Shown here one piece after another: positions 36,027 to 45,641 of a stretch of 64,000 nt of DNA (positions are counted from its first letter, which is position 1; every line of letters begins with the position of its first letter). Made by a program: the position numbers and the translations under genes. Location of the stretch: NCBI RefSeq assembly GCF_020662345.1, contig NZ_VMOA01000018.1, forward strand, positions 1-64,000, written 5' to 3'. The DNA is from Methylobacterium sp. W2 (GTDB lineage Bacteria; Pseudomonadota; Alphaproteobacteria; Rhizobiales; Beijerinckiaceae). Below the pieces are notes generated by a model. That model saw only the letters and a program-made list of their open reading frames with translations, did no database searches and was not told the DNA's origin.

Positions 36027-36380
36027 TTACCAGCCGTATCGCGCCATCTGGTCGAGCTTGGCCTGGACCGCTTTCTCGTCGCGGCCTAGAGCGGCGAGGC
36101 TCTGGGACAGGCCGTAGCAGGTGCCGCAGAAGGGGAGCTGGACGAGGGCCATCGTCTCGGCCCGGAACCGGGATACGGAGCCGATCAGGCAGGCGATGAC
36201 CACCTCGTCCGCGGGCGTGTCGACGCAATCGCCGCGCGGGCTGCCGAACAGGGCGCGGTCGGGATAGGCCAGGGCCAGGGTGGTGCCGCCCCGCCGGTCG
36301 GGGGCCGGGGGCACGGTGTAGCTGCGCACGAACAGGCCGGCGAACAGCGCCATGAGTCCGAGGGCCGCGAGGAGGCGCAT
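36027..36380 (-). CDS. Small hypothetical protein with membrane anchor
   Basis: A 117-residue protein with an N-terminal hydrophobic helix (MRLLAALGLMALFAGLFV) that acts as anchor or signal peptide. Cysteines near residues 52, 64, 85 and 88 (LPFCGTCYG) may form disulfides in the periplasm or bind a metal. The CxxC spacing is notable, but no thioredoxin fold is apparent. It follows the 80-aa gene by two bases. Function unknown. Confidence 0.6.
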   Translation of the reverse strand: MRLLAALGLMALFAGLFVRSYTVPPAPDRRGGTTLALAYPDRALFGSPRGDCVDTPADEVVIACLIGSVSRFRAETMALVQLPFCGTCYGLSQSLAALGRDEKAVQAKLDQMARYGW

Positions 36381-36382
36381 GG

Positions 36383-36625
36383 TCAGGCGGTCTCGTCGAA
36401 GCGGGTCCGGTGGAACACCTCCGTCCCGGCCCCGTCGATGACGCGCACCGCCTCGGCCGGTCCGCCCGAGCGCTGCGGCGCCCGTGCCCGCGCGAACAGG
36501 AGGAGCGCGCGCTCGGTGGCGCTCTCCGCCCCGCTGGCGCGGATCGACAGGCGCTGGCGCACGCGGTCCTCGCCCTCGTCGTCGGAGCCGAGGATCTCGA
36601 TGTGGAACGTCTCGCGCGGAGTCAC
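36383..36625 (-). CDS. Small hypothetical protein
   Basis: An 80-residue protein of mixed charge with no recognised domain (FHIEILGSDDEGEDRVRQR, EAVRVIDGAGTEVFHRTRF). The pattern of alternating beta-strand and helix suggests a small globular protein. It ends two bases before the membrane-anchored 117-aa gene and is probably in one transcript with it. Confidence 0.55.
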   Translation of the reverse strand: MTPRETFHIEILGSDDEGEDRVRQRLSIRASGAESATERALLLFARARAPQRSGGPAEAVRVIDGAGTEVFHRTRFDETA

Positions 36626-36777
36626 GATCGGGCCGCCTCGGGGTCAGGTCTGTGGGGATGGCTGGTCATTCGGGGGAGCTTTCGCCTCAACGCAGCGCGT
36701 GTGCAAGCTGGCGTCTGGGCAAGCCGGGGGCGGATGTGGTTGAGTGGCGTCGACCTCCCTCATCGGACAGAGCAGAC

Positions 36778-37626
36778 ATGGCGCCTTCGCATTTCGTCAC
36801 GACCGACTGGCTCAAGGAGCGTCTCGGCGCACCCGGCATCATCGTGCTCGATGCGTCGTGGTACCTGCCCGCCCAGGGGCGCGATGCCGCAGCCGAATAC
36901 CAGGCCGCCCATATCCCCGGCGCGATCCGCTTCGACATCGATGCCATGAGCGACGAGACCTCGCCCCTGCCGCACATGCTGCCGCGGCCGGAGGTCTTCG
37001 CCTCGCGCATGCGCGAACTCGGCATCGGCGACGGCATGCACATCGTCGTCTATGACGGGATGGGCCTGTTCTCGGCGCCCCGCGTCTGGTGGATGCTGCG
37101 CACCTTCGGCGTGCGCGACGTGCAGATCCTGGAAGGCGGTTTTCCGGCCTGGCTCGCCGCCGGTTTTCCCACCGAGGATGGCGACGGCCCCCGCCGCGAC
37201 CGGCGCCATTTCTCCGCGCGCCTCGACCACGGCGCCGTGGCCGATGCCGACGACGTCGCCCGTGCCCTGGAGACCGGTTCGGCACAAGTGGTCGATGCCC
37301 GCTCCGCCCCGCGTTTCCGCGGCGAGGAGGCCGAGCCGCGCCCCGGCGTGCGCCCCGGCCACATGCCGGGCGCGCGCAACGTCCATTATTCCGCGCTCCA
37401 GGCCGACGGCCGACTAAAGGACGCGGATGCCCTGCGAAAAGTCTTCGCCGATGCCGGCGTCGATCCGGAGAGGCCCGTGGTCACCACCTGCGGATCGGGG
37501 GTGACGGCGGCCATCGTCGCCCTGGCCCTCGAGACCCTCGGCCATCCCCCCCGCGCGCTCTATGACGGCTCCTGGTCCGAATGGGGCGTCGACCCCGCCC
37601 GGCCCGTCGCCACCGGGCCGGCCTGA
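36778..37626 (+). CDS. sseA: 3-mercaptopyruvate sulfurtransferase (tandem rhodanese)
   Basis: A 282-residue protein with two rhodanese domains. The second holds the active-site Cys238 in TTCGSGVTAAI, the CG[S/T]GVT loop typical of mercaptopyruvate sulfurtransferase rather than thiosulfate rhodanese. Other blocks are LDASWYLPAQGRDAAAEYQA, VYDGMGLFSAPRVWWML and VDARSAPRFRGEEAEPRPGV. It transfers sulfur from 3-mercaptopyruvate to acceptors. The upstream gene on the other strand is unrelated; ureD follows 28 bases later on the same strand. Confidence 0.92.
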   Translation: MAPSHFVTTDWLKERLGAPGIIVLDASWYLPAQGRDAAAEYQAAHIPGAIRFDIDAMSDETSPLPHMLPRPEVFASRMRELGIGDGMHIVVYDGMGLFSAPRVWWMLRTFGVRDVQILEGGFPAWLAAGFPTEDGDGPRRDRRHFSARLDHGAVADADDVARALETGSAQVVDARSAPRFRGEEAEPRPGVRPGHMPGARNVHYSALQADGRLKDADALRKVFADAGVDPERPVVTTCGSGVTAAIVALALETLGHPPRALYDGSWSEWGVDPARPVATGPA

Positions 37627-37654
37627 GGCGGCGAGCGGCCGAGCCCGCACGCGC

Positions 37655-38515
<861 letters not shown>

Positions 38516-38590
38516 AGGGAAGCAGGCGTCCAGACCGTGCCCCTGACGTGCCGCGGTGGAGTGGAGGCTTCCCGTTCGCGCTCGGGGTTC

Positions 38591-38640
38591 TGGAGGCCTC
38601 GTTCGAGGCCCGCTGACGTGGGCACCTCAGGATGAGGGGG
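38591..38640. repeat. Family B repeat, half copy
   Basis: The 50 bases from TGGAGGCCTCGTTCGAGG to CACCTCAGGATGAGG match the right half of the element at 62061-62168 with few differences. The left arm is missing or degraded (38555-38590). It lies between ureD and the convergent aquaporin gene. Confidence 0.7.
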
Positions 38641-38698
38641 TCGGGTGGGAGAAGGCGAATTTCGACCCCGGCAACCCGATCGCTCGCCCCGTCGAACC

Positions 38699-39439
38699 TC
38701 ACGCTGCGGACCGCTTCTCCACGATCGTGGTCTCGATCAGCGTGTCCGGCTCGTAGAGCCAGCGCGCCATGGCGCCCGCCATGACCGCACCGAGGATCGG
38801 CGCCAGCCAGAACAGCCAGAGCTGCCCCATCGCCTCGGCGCCGGCGAACAGGGCTGGGCCGCTGCTGCGGGCCGGGTTGACGGAGGTGTTGGTGATCGGA
38901 ATCGAGATCATGTGGATCAGGACCAGGGCGAAGCCGATGGGAATGCCGGCGAACCCGGTCGCCGCGCCCTTCGAGGTCGTTCCGATGATGATGAACAGGA
39001 AGAAGAAGGTCGCGAGGGCTTCCACCAGGAAGCAGGAGAGCAATCCGTATTGGCCGGGGCTGAGGTCGCCGTAGCCGTTCGAGGCGAAACCGCCCGGCAC
39101 CCATCCGGCCTTGCCGGAGGCGATGAGGTAGAGCACGCCCGCGCCGAACACCGCTCCGACGACCTGCGCCACGATGTAGGGGATCACGTGATGGTCGGCG
39201 CAGCGTCCGGCCGACCACAGGCCGAGGGTGACGGCCGGATTGAAATGGCCGCCCGAGATATGCCCCACCGCATAGGCCATCGTCAGCACCGTGAGCCCGA
39301 AGGCGAGGGCCACGCCGAGAAAGCCGATGCCGAGGGCGGGGTAGGATGCGGAGACGATGGCCGCGCCGCAACCTCCGAAGGTGAGCCAGAACGTTCCGAA
39401 AAATTCGGCCGTCGATCGCCGGATCGTATCATGTGTCAT
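38699..39439 (-). CDS. aqpZ: Aquaporin (AqpZ-like)
   Basis: A 246-residue channel of the major intrinsic protein family with six membrane segments and two half-helix NPA loops, [11 protein letters not shown] and [25 protein letters not shown] is the first transmembrane helix of AqpZ-type water channels. The GHFNPAVT and NPARS contexts fit a water-selective rather than glycerol channel. A single gene with its own promoter region upstream. Confidence 0.92.
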   Translation of the reverse strand: MTHDTIRRSTAEFFGTFWLTFGGCGAAIVSASYPALGIGFLGVALAFGLTVLTMAYAVGHISGGHFNPAVTLGLWSAGRCADHHVIPYIVAQVVGAVFGAGVLYLIASGKAGWVPGGFASNGYGDLSPGQYGLLSCFLVEALATFFFLFIIIGTTSKGAATGFAGIPIGFALVLIHMISIPITNTSVNPARSSGPALFAGAEAMGQLWLFWLAPILGAVMAGAMARWLYEPDTLIETTIVEKRSAA

Positions 39440-39714
39440 GGCAGCCCCGCTCGGACGCAGGAGGAATTCTCATGTATTCAGACCACGAGAATCAGCTTTA
39501 TCCTTGGTCGTGACGCACGGAACCTAGATTTCGCTTCGACCGCTGGCAATCGCTCATTGGGCGTATCCGGTCGGGCCGGCGGATCGGCGCCGCCGTTATT
39601 GTCCCGGTTGCTTCCCGCCGTAAGGCCGCGCCGGGGAGCGGCTCATGGACTTGCCCGGCCGACATCGCTATGGGCGGCGACGGCCGACGGGACGGCCGAT
39701 GGGGGGACCGGAAC

Positions 39715-39984
39715 GTGGTCGAGACACATGCCGCCGCGCGCGAGGCGATCCTCGCCTTCATCGCCGGCCGCAATCCCGGCCTCGCGCCAGGTGCGGTGAC
39801 CGGATCGACCTCCCTCGTCACCAGCGATGCCCTCGATTCCATCGGCGTGCTCGACCTGATGATGGAGCTCGGCGACCGGTTCGGCTTCGAGATCGAGGAG
39901 GACGCCTTCGAACTCGCGCATTTCGAGAGCGTCGACGCCCTGGCCGCCTTCGTCGAGGCCAAGCGGGTCCGGGCGCAGCCCTGA
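39715..39984 (+). CDS. Acyl carrier protein
   Basis: An 89-residue carrier protein. LVTSDALDSIGVLDLMMELG contains the serine (Ser42) expected to receive phosphopantetheine, and the helices match the acyl/peptidyl carrier fold. The GTG at 39715 follows a GGGGGGACC stretch; the frame can be extended to 39670. It is followed by an acyl-CoA ligase and a PLP decarboxylase, matching a trio linked in other bacteria to exosortase A. The ligase probably loads this protein. Confidence 0.8.
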   Translation: MVETHAAAREAILAFIAGRNPGLAPGAVTGSTSLVTSDALDSIGVLDLMMELGDRFGFEIEEDAFELAHFESVDALAAFVEAKRVRAQP

Positions 39985-40031
39985 GCAGCTTCGAGGACGC
40001 AAAACCGGTGACCATTTTTGCTGAACCTGCT
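39984..40031. repeat. Family D palindromic repeat between ACP and ligase genes
   Basis: A copy with GCAGCTTC...GAACCTGC ends and the core GCAAAACCGGTGACC, nearly the same as at 11926-11971 and 18001-18045. It begins at the ACP stop and ends eight bases before the ligase start, so it could affect translation or mRNA stability within the operon. Confidence 0.7.
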
Positions 40032-40038
40032 TAGCACC

Positions 40039-41535
40039 ATGCCGGCGCCCGCCCTGCTGCACGATCTCCTCGACGGACCGGCCTGCGCGTCCGAGCGGAT
40101 CGCTCTCGTCTCCGGCGACGAACGGCTGAGCTATGGCGGGATGCGCGCCGAGGTCGAGCGGCTGGCTCGGAGGCTGCGCGAGGACGGCGCCGAACCCGGC
40201 GACCGGATCGCGATCCTGCTCCCGAAATCCATCGCCGAATGCGTGGCGATCTTCGCCATCAACCGGGTCGGGGCGGTTGTCGTGCCGGTCCATCCGAGCC
40301 TGCGCCCGCGCCAGGTCCGTCATATCCTCGACGATTGCGAGGCACGGTTTCTCATCAGCGACGCCATCCAGCTCGCCGCCCTCGATCTTGCCGCGCCGAA
40401 CCCGCCCCGATCCCCGCTGATCGTCCGCCTCGCCCCCGACATCGTCACCGCTCCGCCGCCCGGCCTCGCGGCGATCCTCTACACGTCCGGCTCCACCGGG
40501 CTGCCGAAGGGCGTGATGCTGAGCCACGCCAATCTCCTGGCCGGCACCCGGATCGTGCGCGGCTACCTGGCGATCGGGCCCGACGACCGCATCCTCTCGG
40601 TCCTGCCATTCTCGTTCGATTACGGCCTCAACCAGCTCCTCACGAGTATCGAGCAGGGCGCCTGCCTCGTCCTGCTGGAATTCCGCTTCGGCGACGAGGT
40701 GGTGCGGGCCATCGAACATCATCGGATCACGGTTCTGGCCGGTGTCCCGACCCTCTGGACCCTGCTGACCCGCGCGGCGCCGAGGCTCGGCAAGGCGGAT
40801 CTCGCGAGCCTGCGCATCCTCACCAATTCGGGCGGCGCGGTGCCGCAGGAGACCGTGGCGCGCCTGGGCCGGGCCCTGCCGCACACCGACATCGTGCTGA
40901 TGTACGGCCTCACCGAGGCCTTCCGCTCCACCTACCTGCCGCCGGGCGAGATCGACGCGCGGCCGGGCTCCATGGGCCGCGCCATCCCCGAGACCGAGAT
41001 CTTCGCCGTGACCGCCGACGGGCGGCGGACCCGTCCCGGCGAGCCGGGCATCCTCCACCATCGCGGTCCCACCGTGTCCCTCGGCTACTGGAACCGGCCG
41101 GAGGATACGGCCCGCATCCTGGTGCCGGACCCGCGTTTCCCGCAGGACAGCACCCGCGTCTGCCGCTCCGGCGACCTCGTGGTCGAGGACGGGGACGGCT
41201 ATTTCCGCTTCCTCGGCCGCGAGGATGCGATGATCAAGAGCGCCGGCTTCCGCGTGAGCCCCACCGAGGTGGAGGAGGCGCTGATGGAGACCGGCGCGTT
41301 CCGGGCGGTGGCGGTGATCGGTCTGGCCGATGCCGGCCTCGGGCAGCGCATCCACGCCGTCGCCGTGCCGGCCGGAAGCAGCCCCGCGCCGGAGGAGGTT
41401 CTGCAGGCCGTACGGCGGACGCTGCCCCCGCACATGGTTCCGCGCGCCGTCGAGACCGTCCCGGCCCTGCCGACGACGCCCAACGGCAAGGTCGATTACA
41501 AGCGCCTCGTGGCGGAACGGACGAGCTATGTCTGA
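40039..41535 (+). CDS. AMP-dependent acyl-CoA ligase (exosortase A-associated type)
   Basis: A 498-residue ANL-superfamily enzyme: the ATP loop YTSGSTGLPKGVMLSH, the acid motif GLTEAFRSTYLPPGE, DGYFRFLGREDAMIKSAGF and the catalytic Lys in PTTPNGKVDYK. It activates a carboxylate as an adenylate and transfers it to CoA or a carrier protein. Overall pattern and neighbours match the family called 'acyl-CoA ligase, exosortase A system-associated'. The ATG at 40039 is chosen, as the earlier TTG overlaps the repeat. It overlaps the decarboxylase gene by eight bases. Confidence 0.85.
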   Translation: MPAPALLHDLLDGPACASERIALVSGDERLSYGGMRAEVERLARRLREDGAEPGDRIAILLPKSIAECVAIFAINRVGAVVVPVHPSLRPRQVRHILDDCEARFLISDAIQLAALDLAAPNPPRSPLIVRLAPDIVTAPPPGLAAILYTSGSTGLPKGVMLSHANLLAGTRIVRGYLAIGPDDRILSVLPFSFDYGLNQLLTSIEQGACLVLLEFRFGDEVVRAIEHHRITVLAGVPTLWTLLTRAAPRLGKADLASLRILTNSGGAVPQETVARLGRALPHTDIVLMYGLTEAFRSTYLPPGEIDARPGSMGRAIPETEIFAVTADGRRTRPGEPGILHHRGPTVSLGYWNRPEDTARILVPDPRFPQDSTRVCRSGDLVVEDGDGYFRFLGREDAMIKSAGFRVSPTEVEEALMETGAFRAVAVIGLADAGLGQRIHAVAVPAGSSPAPEEVLQAVRRTLPPHMVPRAVETVPALPTTPNGKVDYKRLVAERTSYV

Positions 41536-42829
41536 TACGATCGGCGACAGCCTCGCGGACCGCCTCGTGGCCGCGAGTTTTTCGCGATGCGACGGCGTGC
41601 TCCATGTGGGCGGCCTCGATCTTCGCAGCCTCGCCGAGACCTACGGCACGCCGTTCTTCGTCTACGATGCCGACCTGTTCCGCCGCGCCTATCGCGACCT
41701 CGCGCGGGCGGTCGCCGGCTTTGCGGTGGTGGATTATTCGGTCAAGGCCAACCCGGCCCCCGCAATCATCCGCGTCTTCCGCGACGAGGGGGCGGGGGCG
41801 GAGATCGCGTCCGGTGCGGAATTCGCCGCCTCCTGGGCGGCCGGTGTCGATCCGCGCCGCATCCTGTTCGCCGGGCCGGGCAAGAGCGACGTTGACATCG
41901 AGGCCACCGTCGCCGGCGGGATCGGCGAGATCCACCTGGAGAACAGCGAGGAGATGGGCCGCGTCGCCGAGGCGGCGGAGCGCCACGGCACCGTCCAGCG
42001 GGTGGCGATCCGGATCAATCCGGGGCCCGACGCGCAGGGCGGGGCCATGCGGATGGGCGGCAAGCCCTCGCCCTTCGGCTTCGACGAGGAGGAGCTCGAT
42101 GCCATCGTCGATGCGGTGGAGGCCGAACCGCGCCTGCATCTGGCCGGCATCCACCTCTTTGCCGGGACGCAAGGGCTCGTCGCCGCGACCCTGCTGTCGC
42201 AATGGGCCTACGGCCTGTCCCTGGCGGAGCGGGTGGCCGGGCGGATCGGGCGTCCGCTGGAGACGATCGACCTCGGCGGCGGCCTCGGCATCCCCTATTT
42301 TTCCAGCGACACCGCTCTCGACCTCGGCGCCCTTCGCGACGGAATGCCGGCGCTCATCGCCCGTGTGGAATCCGATCCCCGCCTCAGGGAGGCGCGGATC
42401 GTGCTCGAACCCGGACGGTTTCTCGCCGGGCCGGCGGGCCTCTACGTAGCGCGGGTGAGGGCGGTGAAAGTTTCGCGGGGCAGCCGCTTCGTCATCACCG
42501 ATGGCGGCATGCACCACCATCTCGCGGCCTCGGGCAATCTCGGGCAGGTGGTCAAACGCGATTACCCCGTGACGAGCGTGGTGGATCGCGGCGGCCCGCG
42601 CTCGCCCTGTGCCGTGGTCGGCCCGCTCTGCACCCCCCTCGACATGCTCGCCCGCGCGACCCCGCTGCCGGACCTCGCGGCGGGCGACCTCGTGGCCGTC
42701 CTGCAATCGGGCGCCTATGGGCTGACGGCGAGCCCGATCGGCTTTCTCAGCCATCCGCGACCGGCGGAACTCCTGGTGGATGAGGGCAGGGTGCGCGAGA
42801 TCGGCACGGCGCGGCGGCCGGCGGACTGA
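41528..42829 (+). CDS. PLP-dependent decarboxylase (exosortase A-associated type)
   Basis: A 433-residue fold-type III decarboxylase of the LysA/ornithine decarboxylase group. The PLP lysine is in VVDYSVKANPAP, the phosphate loop in DLGGGLGIPYF, and LEPGRFLAGPAG and VGPLCTPLDMLAR complete the active site. It matches the 'pyridoxal-dependent decarboxylase, exosortase A system-associated' type rather than diaminopimelate decarboxylase of lysine synthesis, judged by the ligase/ACP neighbours. The substrate may be carried on the ACP. No exosortase gene is in the window. Confidence 0.83.
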   Translation: MSDTIGDSLADRLVAASFSRCDGVLHVGGLDLRSLAETYGTPFFVYDADLFRRAYRDLARAVAGFAVVDYSVKANPAPAIIRVFRDEGAGAEIASGAEFAASWAAGVDPRRILFAGPGKSDVDIEATVAGGIGEIHLENSEEMGRVAEAAERHGTVQRVAIRINPGPDAQGGAMRMGGKPSPFGFDEEELDAIVDAVEAEPRLHLAGIHLFAGTQGLVAATLLSQWAYGLSLAERVAGRIGRPLETIDLGGGLGIPYFSSDTALDLGALRDGMPALIARVESDPRLREARIVLEPGRFLAGPAGLYVARVRAVKVSRGSRFVITDGGMHHHLAASGNLGQVVKRDYPVTSVVDRGGPRSPCAVVGPLCTPLDMLARATPLPDLAAGDLVAVLQSGAYGLTASPIGFLSHPRPAELLVDEGRVREIGTARRPAD

Positions 42830-42951
42830 CGACGGGGCAAACTCTCCCCGGACCACGCGATCGCTCCAGGGCGACCGAGTTCCGCAACGGAACGGAAACC
42901 CTCCCGGCGCTAGATTCCACGGCGTTCGGACGCGATGCGGGAGGTGACCGA

Positions 42952-43551
42952 TTGAGACGCGGTCTCGCCGTCAGGCAGAAATCGACCAAGCTCGAGTTTC
43001 TGAAGCACATTGTCGCCAGCACGCAGACGGGACCGGACGTGTTCTCGACCGTCATGACGAGCGACGATTACGCGCGCGACCACGTCCAGATGATCTGCGA
43101 ATCGCTTCAGCTCGGCCTGACCCGCCTGTATCGAGACCAGGAGGGATATGGCTACGAGGTGCGCATCACCCGCGCCGGCAAGCTTCTGGCCTTCGGCGAG
43201 ATCGAGGCGGCGGCGGCCGTCCTCGATACCGGCGGAGGCGTCATGCGCCTTGCCGGCGGCCCGCCGGAGGGCGCCCTCGGCACGCTGCTGGCGCCCGGCA
43301 GCAAAGGCATGTCCCTCGACGGGATCGCGGCCCGGCAATACGCCCCCGAGATGATACGCGGCGTCGCCACCGGCCATCTCACCGTTGCGGATGGCGTCAT
43401 CCAGGCATCCCAGGCCCCCGCGAAGGGAATCGGATTGGGCGGATGGGGTGAGGTCGGCAAGCTCGCCCGCCCCTCGTCGCGCGAACGCGAGCCGACCTCG
43501 CCGCTGCCGTCGAGCCGCTCGACGCGGCATGTCTCGGCGCGAAAACCGTAA
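42952..43551 (+). CDS. Hypothetical protein
   Basis: A 199-residue protein I do not recognise. The first ~110 residues look globular (LEFLKHIVASTQTGPDVFST, GYGYEVRITRAGKLLAFGEI), the last ~50 are disordered and rich in Ser, Arg and Pro. The TTG at 42952 has an excellent ribosome binding site (GGGAGGTG) six bases upstream, which decides the start. It follows the decarboxylase gene by ~120 bases on the same strand but may have its own promoter. Confidence 0.6.
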   Translation: MRRGLAVRQKSTKLEFLKHIVASTQTGPDVFSTVMTSDDYARDHVQMICESLQLGLTRLYRDQEGYGYEVRITRAGKLLAFGEIEAAAAVLDTGGGVMRLAGGPPEGALGTLLAPGSKGMSLDGIAARQYAPEMIRGVATGHLTVADGVIQASQAPAKGIGLGGWGEVGKLARPSSREREPTSPLPSSRSTRHVSARKP

Positions 43552-43671
43552 AGCTTCGTTCCGACACGGGATCTCGTATCCTCTGGATAGGCGATGACGC
43601 GCGAGGACGACCACATCCTCGGCCCCTTCGCGCGCGGTCAGCGCGCGACGATGCCACCGGGAGGGCGAGCC

Positions 43672-44124
43672 TCAGCCCTTGCGCTCGGTGAAGTCGCGAA
43701 ACGCCTCGAGGGTCTCGGCGCTGACGTGATGCTCGATCCCCTCCGCATCGCGCCGCGCGGTCTCGGCGCTGACACCGAGGGCACAGAGGAAGTGCTCGAC
43801 GATGCGATGGCGCTCGCGGCTCTGGACCGCGAGCATGCGCCCGCTCTCGGTGAGGAACACGCCGCGATAGGGGCGCTGCTGCACGAGGCCGTCTTCGGCG
43901 AGGCGCTTCAGCATCTTGGCGACGGTGGGCTGGGCGACGCCCAGGCGCGCGGCGATATCCACCTGCCGCGCCTCGCCGCCGTCGCCGATGAGGTCGGCGA
44001 TCAGTTCGACATAGTCTTCCACGAGTTCGAGGCGGCGCGCCTCGCGCGCCTGCCGGAAGCTCTCCACATGGACGTCCGGATCGACCAGCGGCGCGTCGGG
44101 CATGGATCGCGAGGAATCCTGCAT
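43672..44124 (-). CDS. mntR: Manganese-responsive regulator MntR (DtxR family)
   Basis: A 150-residue DtxR/MntR repressor. The N-terminal winged helix ([40 protein letters not shown]) is followed by a dimer and metal-binding domain ([34 protein letters not shown]) with the conserved Glu/His ligands. It represses manganese uptake genes when Mn is plentiful. No mntH or related transporter lies in the window. The ATG at 44124 is chosen; an upstream ATG at 44163 adds 13 residues without similarity. Confidence 0.85.
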   Translation of the reverse strand: MQDSSRSMPDAPLVDPDVHVESFRQAREARRLELVEDYVELIADLIGDGGEARQVDIAARLGVAQPTVAKMLKRLAEDGLVQQRPYRGVFLTESGRMLAVQSRERHRIVEHFLCALGVSAETARRDAEGIEHHVSAETLEAFRDFTERKG

Positions 44125-44190
44125 GGTGCCGGGCAACCCTTGCTTCACCGGTGTGACGGACACGGACCATCCGGTGCCCCGAGCCCGTGT

Positions 44191-45126
44191 TTAGCCAAGG
44201 CGGGCGCCGGAGGGGAGCCCTAAACCGGGCCGGTTCGCCCCCTCGCGCAGATGGGCGACGAACTCCCGCGCGAAAACCGGCAGCCCGTCGAGGGACCGCA
44301 GGCAGATGGTGAGGTCCCGCGCCGCCCAGGGGTCGAGGAGCGGGACGATGTCGAGGCCCATGGAGCGCGCGGCGCGCCGGGCGGTGGTCTCGGGGACGAT
44401 TCCGAGGCCGACGCCGCATTCCACCAGCCGGCACACCGCATCGAAGCCGCGCAGCTGGACCCGCAGCCGCATGGGCGGCCGCCCCGTGCGCATGGCCTTG
44501 TCGGCGAGGAAGCGGGTGATGGCGCTCGCCCTGTCGAGGCCGACGAGATCGTAATCCAGGACCTCGGCGAAGGGCACGCCGTCCCGTGCTCCCAAGGGAT
44601 GGCCGGAGGGCAGCACCGCCACGAACCTGTCCTGGCGGAACGGATGGGTCTCCAGGGTGCCCGTATCCACCGTGCCGGAGACGATGCCGAGATCGGCGCC
44701 CCCTTCCGCCACGAGACCGACGATCTCGTCCGAGGTCCGCTCGACGATATCGACGCTGACGCCGGTATGGAGGGCGAGGTACGCGCTCAGGGCTTCCGGC
44801 AGGAATTCGGTCAACGCGTGGGTGTTCGACAGGACCTTGATCTGGCCGATCGCGCCGCCGGCATAGGATGCGAGATCCCCCTGCATCCGGTCGACGCCCT
44901 CGAGCAGGGTGCGGGCATGGGCGAGGAGCGCACGCCCGGCCGGCGTCAGGACGACACCCTGGCGGCTCCGGCTGAGGAGGGCCGCCCCGAGGGAGACCTC
45001 CATCGCCCGGATCCGGCTCGACGCGGCGGCGAGCGCGAGATTGGCCCGGGCCGCCCCGTGCGTGATCGACCCCGCCTCCGCCACGTGGCGGAACAGGCCG
45101 AGATCGACGAGGTCGAACCGCATCAT
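44191..45126 (-). CDS. LysR-family transcriptional regulator
   Basis: A 311-residue regulator with an N-terminal winged helix (LGLFRHVAEAGSITHGAARA, LALAAASSRIRAMEVSLGAA) and a C-terminal periplasmic-binding-protein-like effector domain (SVDIVERTSDEIVGLVAEGG, DLGIVSGTVDTGTL). LysR proteins usually control divergent or nearby genes in response to a small metabolite. The divergent neighbour is an FtsB-like cell-division gene, which is an unlikely target. The effector is unknown. Confidence 0.88.
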   Translation of the reverse strand: MMRFDLVDLGLFRHVAEAGSITHGAARANLALAAASSRIRAMEVSLGAALLSRSRQGVVLTPAGRALLAHARTLLEGVDRMQGDLASYAGGAIGQIKVLSNTHALTEFLPEALSAYLALHTGVSVDIVERTSDEIVGLVAEGGADLGIVSGTVDTGTLETHPFRQDRFVAVLPSGHPLGARDGVPFAEVLDYDLVGLDRASAITRFLADKAMRTGRPPMRLRVQLRGFDAVCRLVECGVGLGIVPETTARRAARSMGLDIVPLLDPWAARDLTICLRSLDGLPVFAREFVAHLREGANRPGLGLPSGARLG

Positions 45127-45195
45127 CGGGCGGGCCTGACAAAAGAGAGCGGCATCGGCAACACATCCTTAACCCTGTGGCGCGATGGTCCGGAC

Positions 45196-45507
45196 ATGGT
45201 GGTCCGTCGTCGCGTCCGTTCCGTTCTCATGCCGCTCGGCCTCTACGCCGTGTCCGCGCTCGTGGTCGGCTATTTCGTGCATCAGGCCGAGAGCGGCAAT
45301 CGCGGCTTGGAGGCCAAGCGCGCGCTCAAGATCCAGGCCTACGGTCTGAAGCAGGAGCTCACGGCCGCCAAGGCCGACCGGGCGATCTGGGAGCACCGGG
45401 TGGCGCTCCTGCGCAGCGAGCAGATCGACCGGGATCTCCTGGAAGAACGTGCCCGCATCGTCCTCGGCCGCGTCCACGCGAACGATGTCGTGATCATCAA
45501 TCCCTGA
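45196..45507 (+). CDS. ftsB: FtsB/DivIC-family septum formation initiator
   Basis: A 103-residue bitopic protein: short basic cytoplasmic start, one transmembrane helix (PLGLYAVSALVVGYFVHQAE), then a coiled coil (YGLKQELTAAKADRAIWEHR) and the FtsB tail LLEERARIVLGRVHANDVVI. It belongs to the complex that activates septal peptidoglycan synthesis. It stands 134 bases upstream of pdhA on the same strand, an order common in alphaproteobacteria. Confidence 0.85.
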   Translation: MVVRRRVRSVLMPLGLYAVSALVVGYFVHQAESGNRGLEAKRALKIQAYGLKQELTAAKADRAIWEHRVALLRSEQIDRDLLEERARIVLGRVHANDVVIINP

Positions 45508-45641
45508 TCGTGCCGTGATCGCGTTTTTCCCGCCGCATTCTGCCTGACAACTCGGCCGATCTGTCGACGGGACGGCCTCGCTTTCCGCAAAACCCTGTCC
45601 TAGAAACGGTTCCAGAAAAGCCGTTCACGGGAGGAAAGCCG

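Noticed and set aside
41528..42829. Diaminopimelate decarboxylase of lysine biosynthesis
   Set aside because: Overlap with a specialised acyl-CoA ligase gene and the adjacent ACP fit the exosortase-associated decarboxylase type better.
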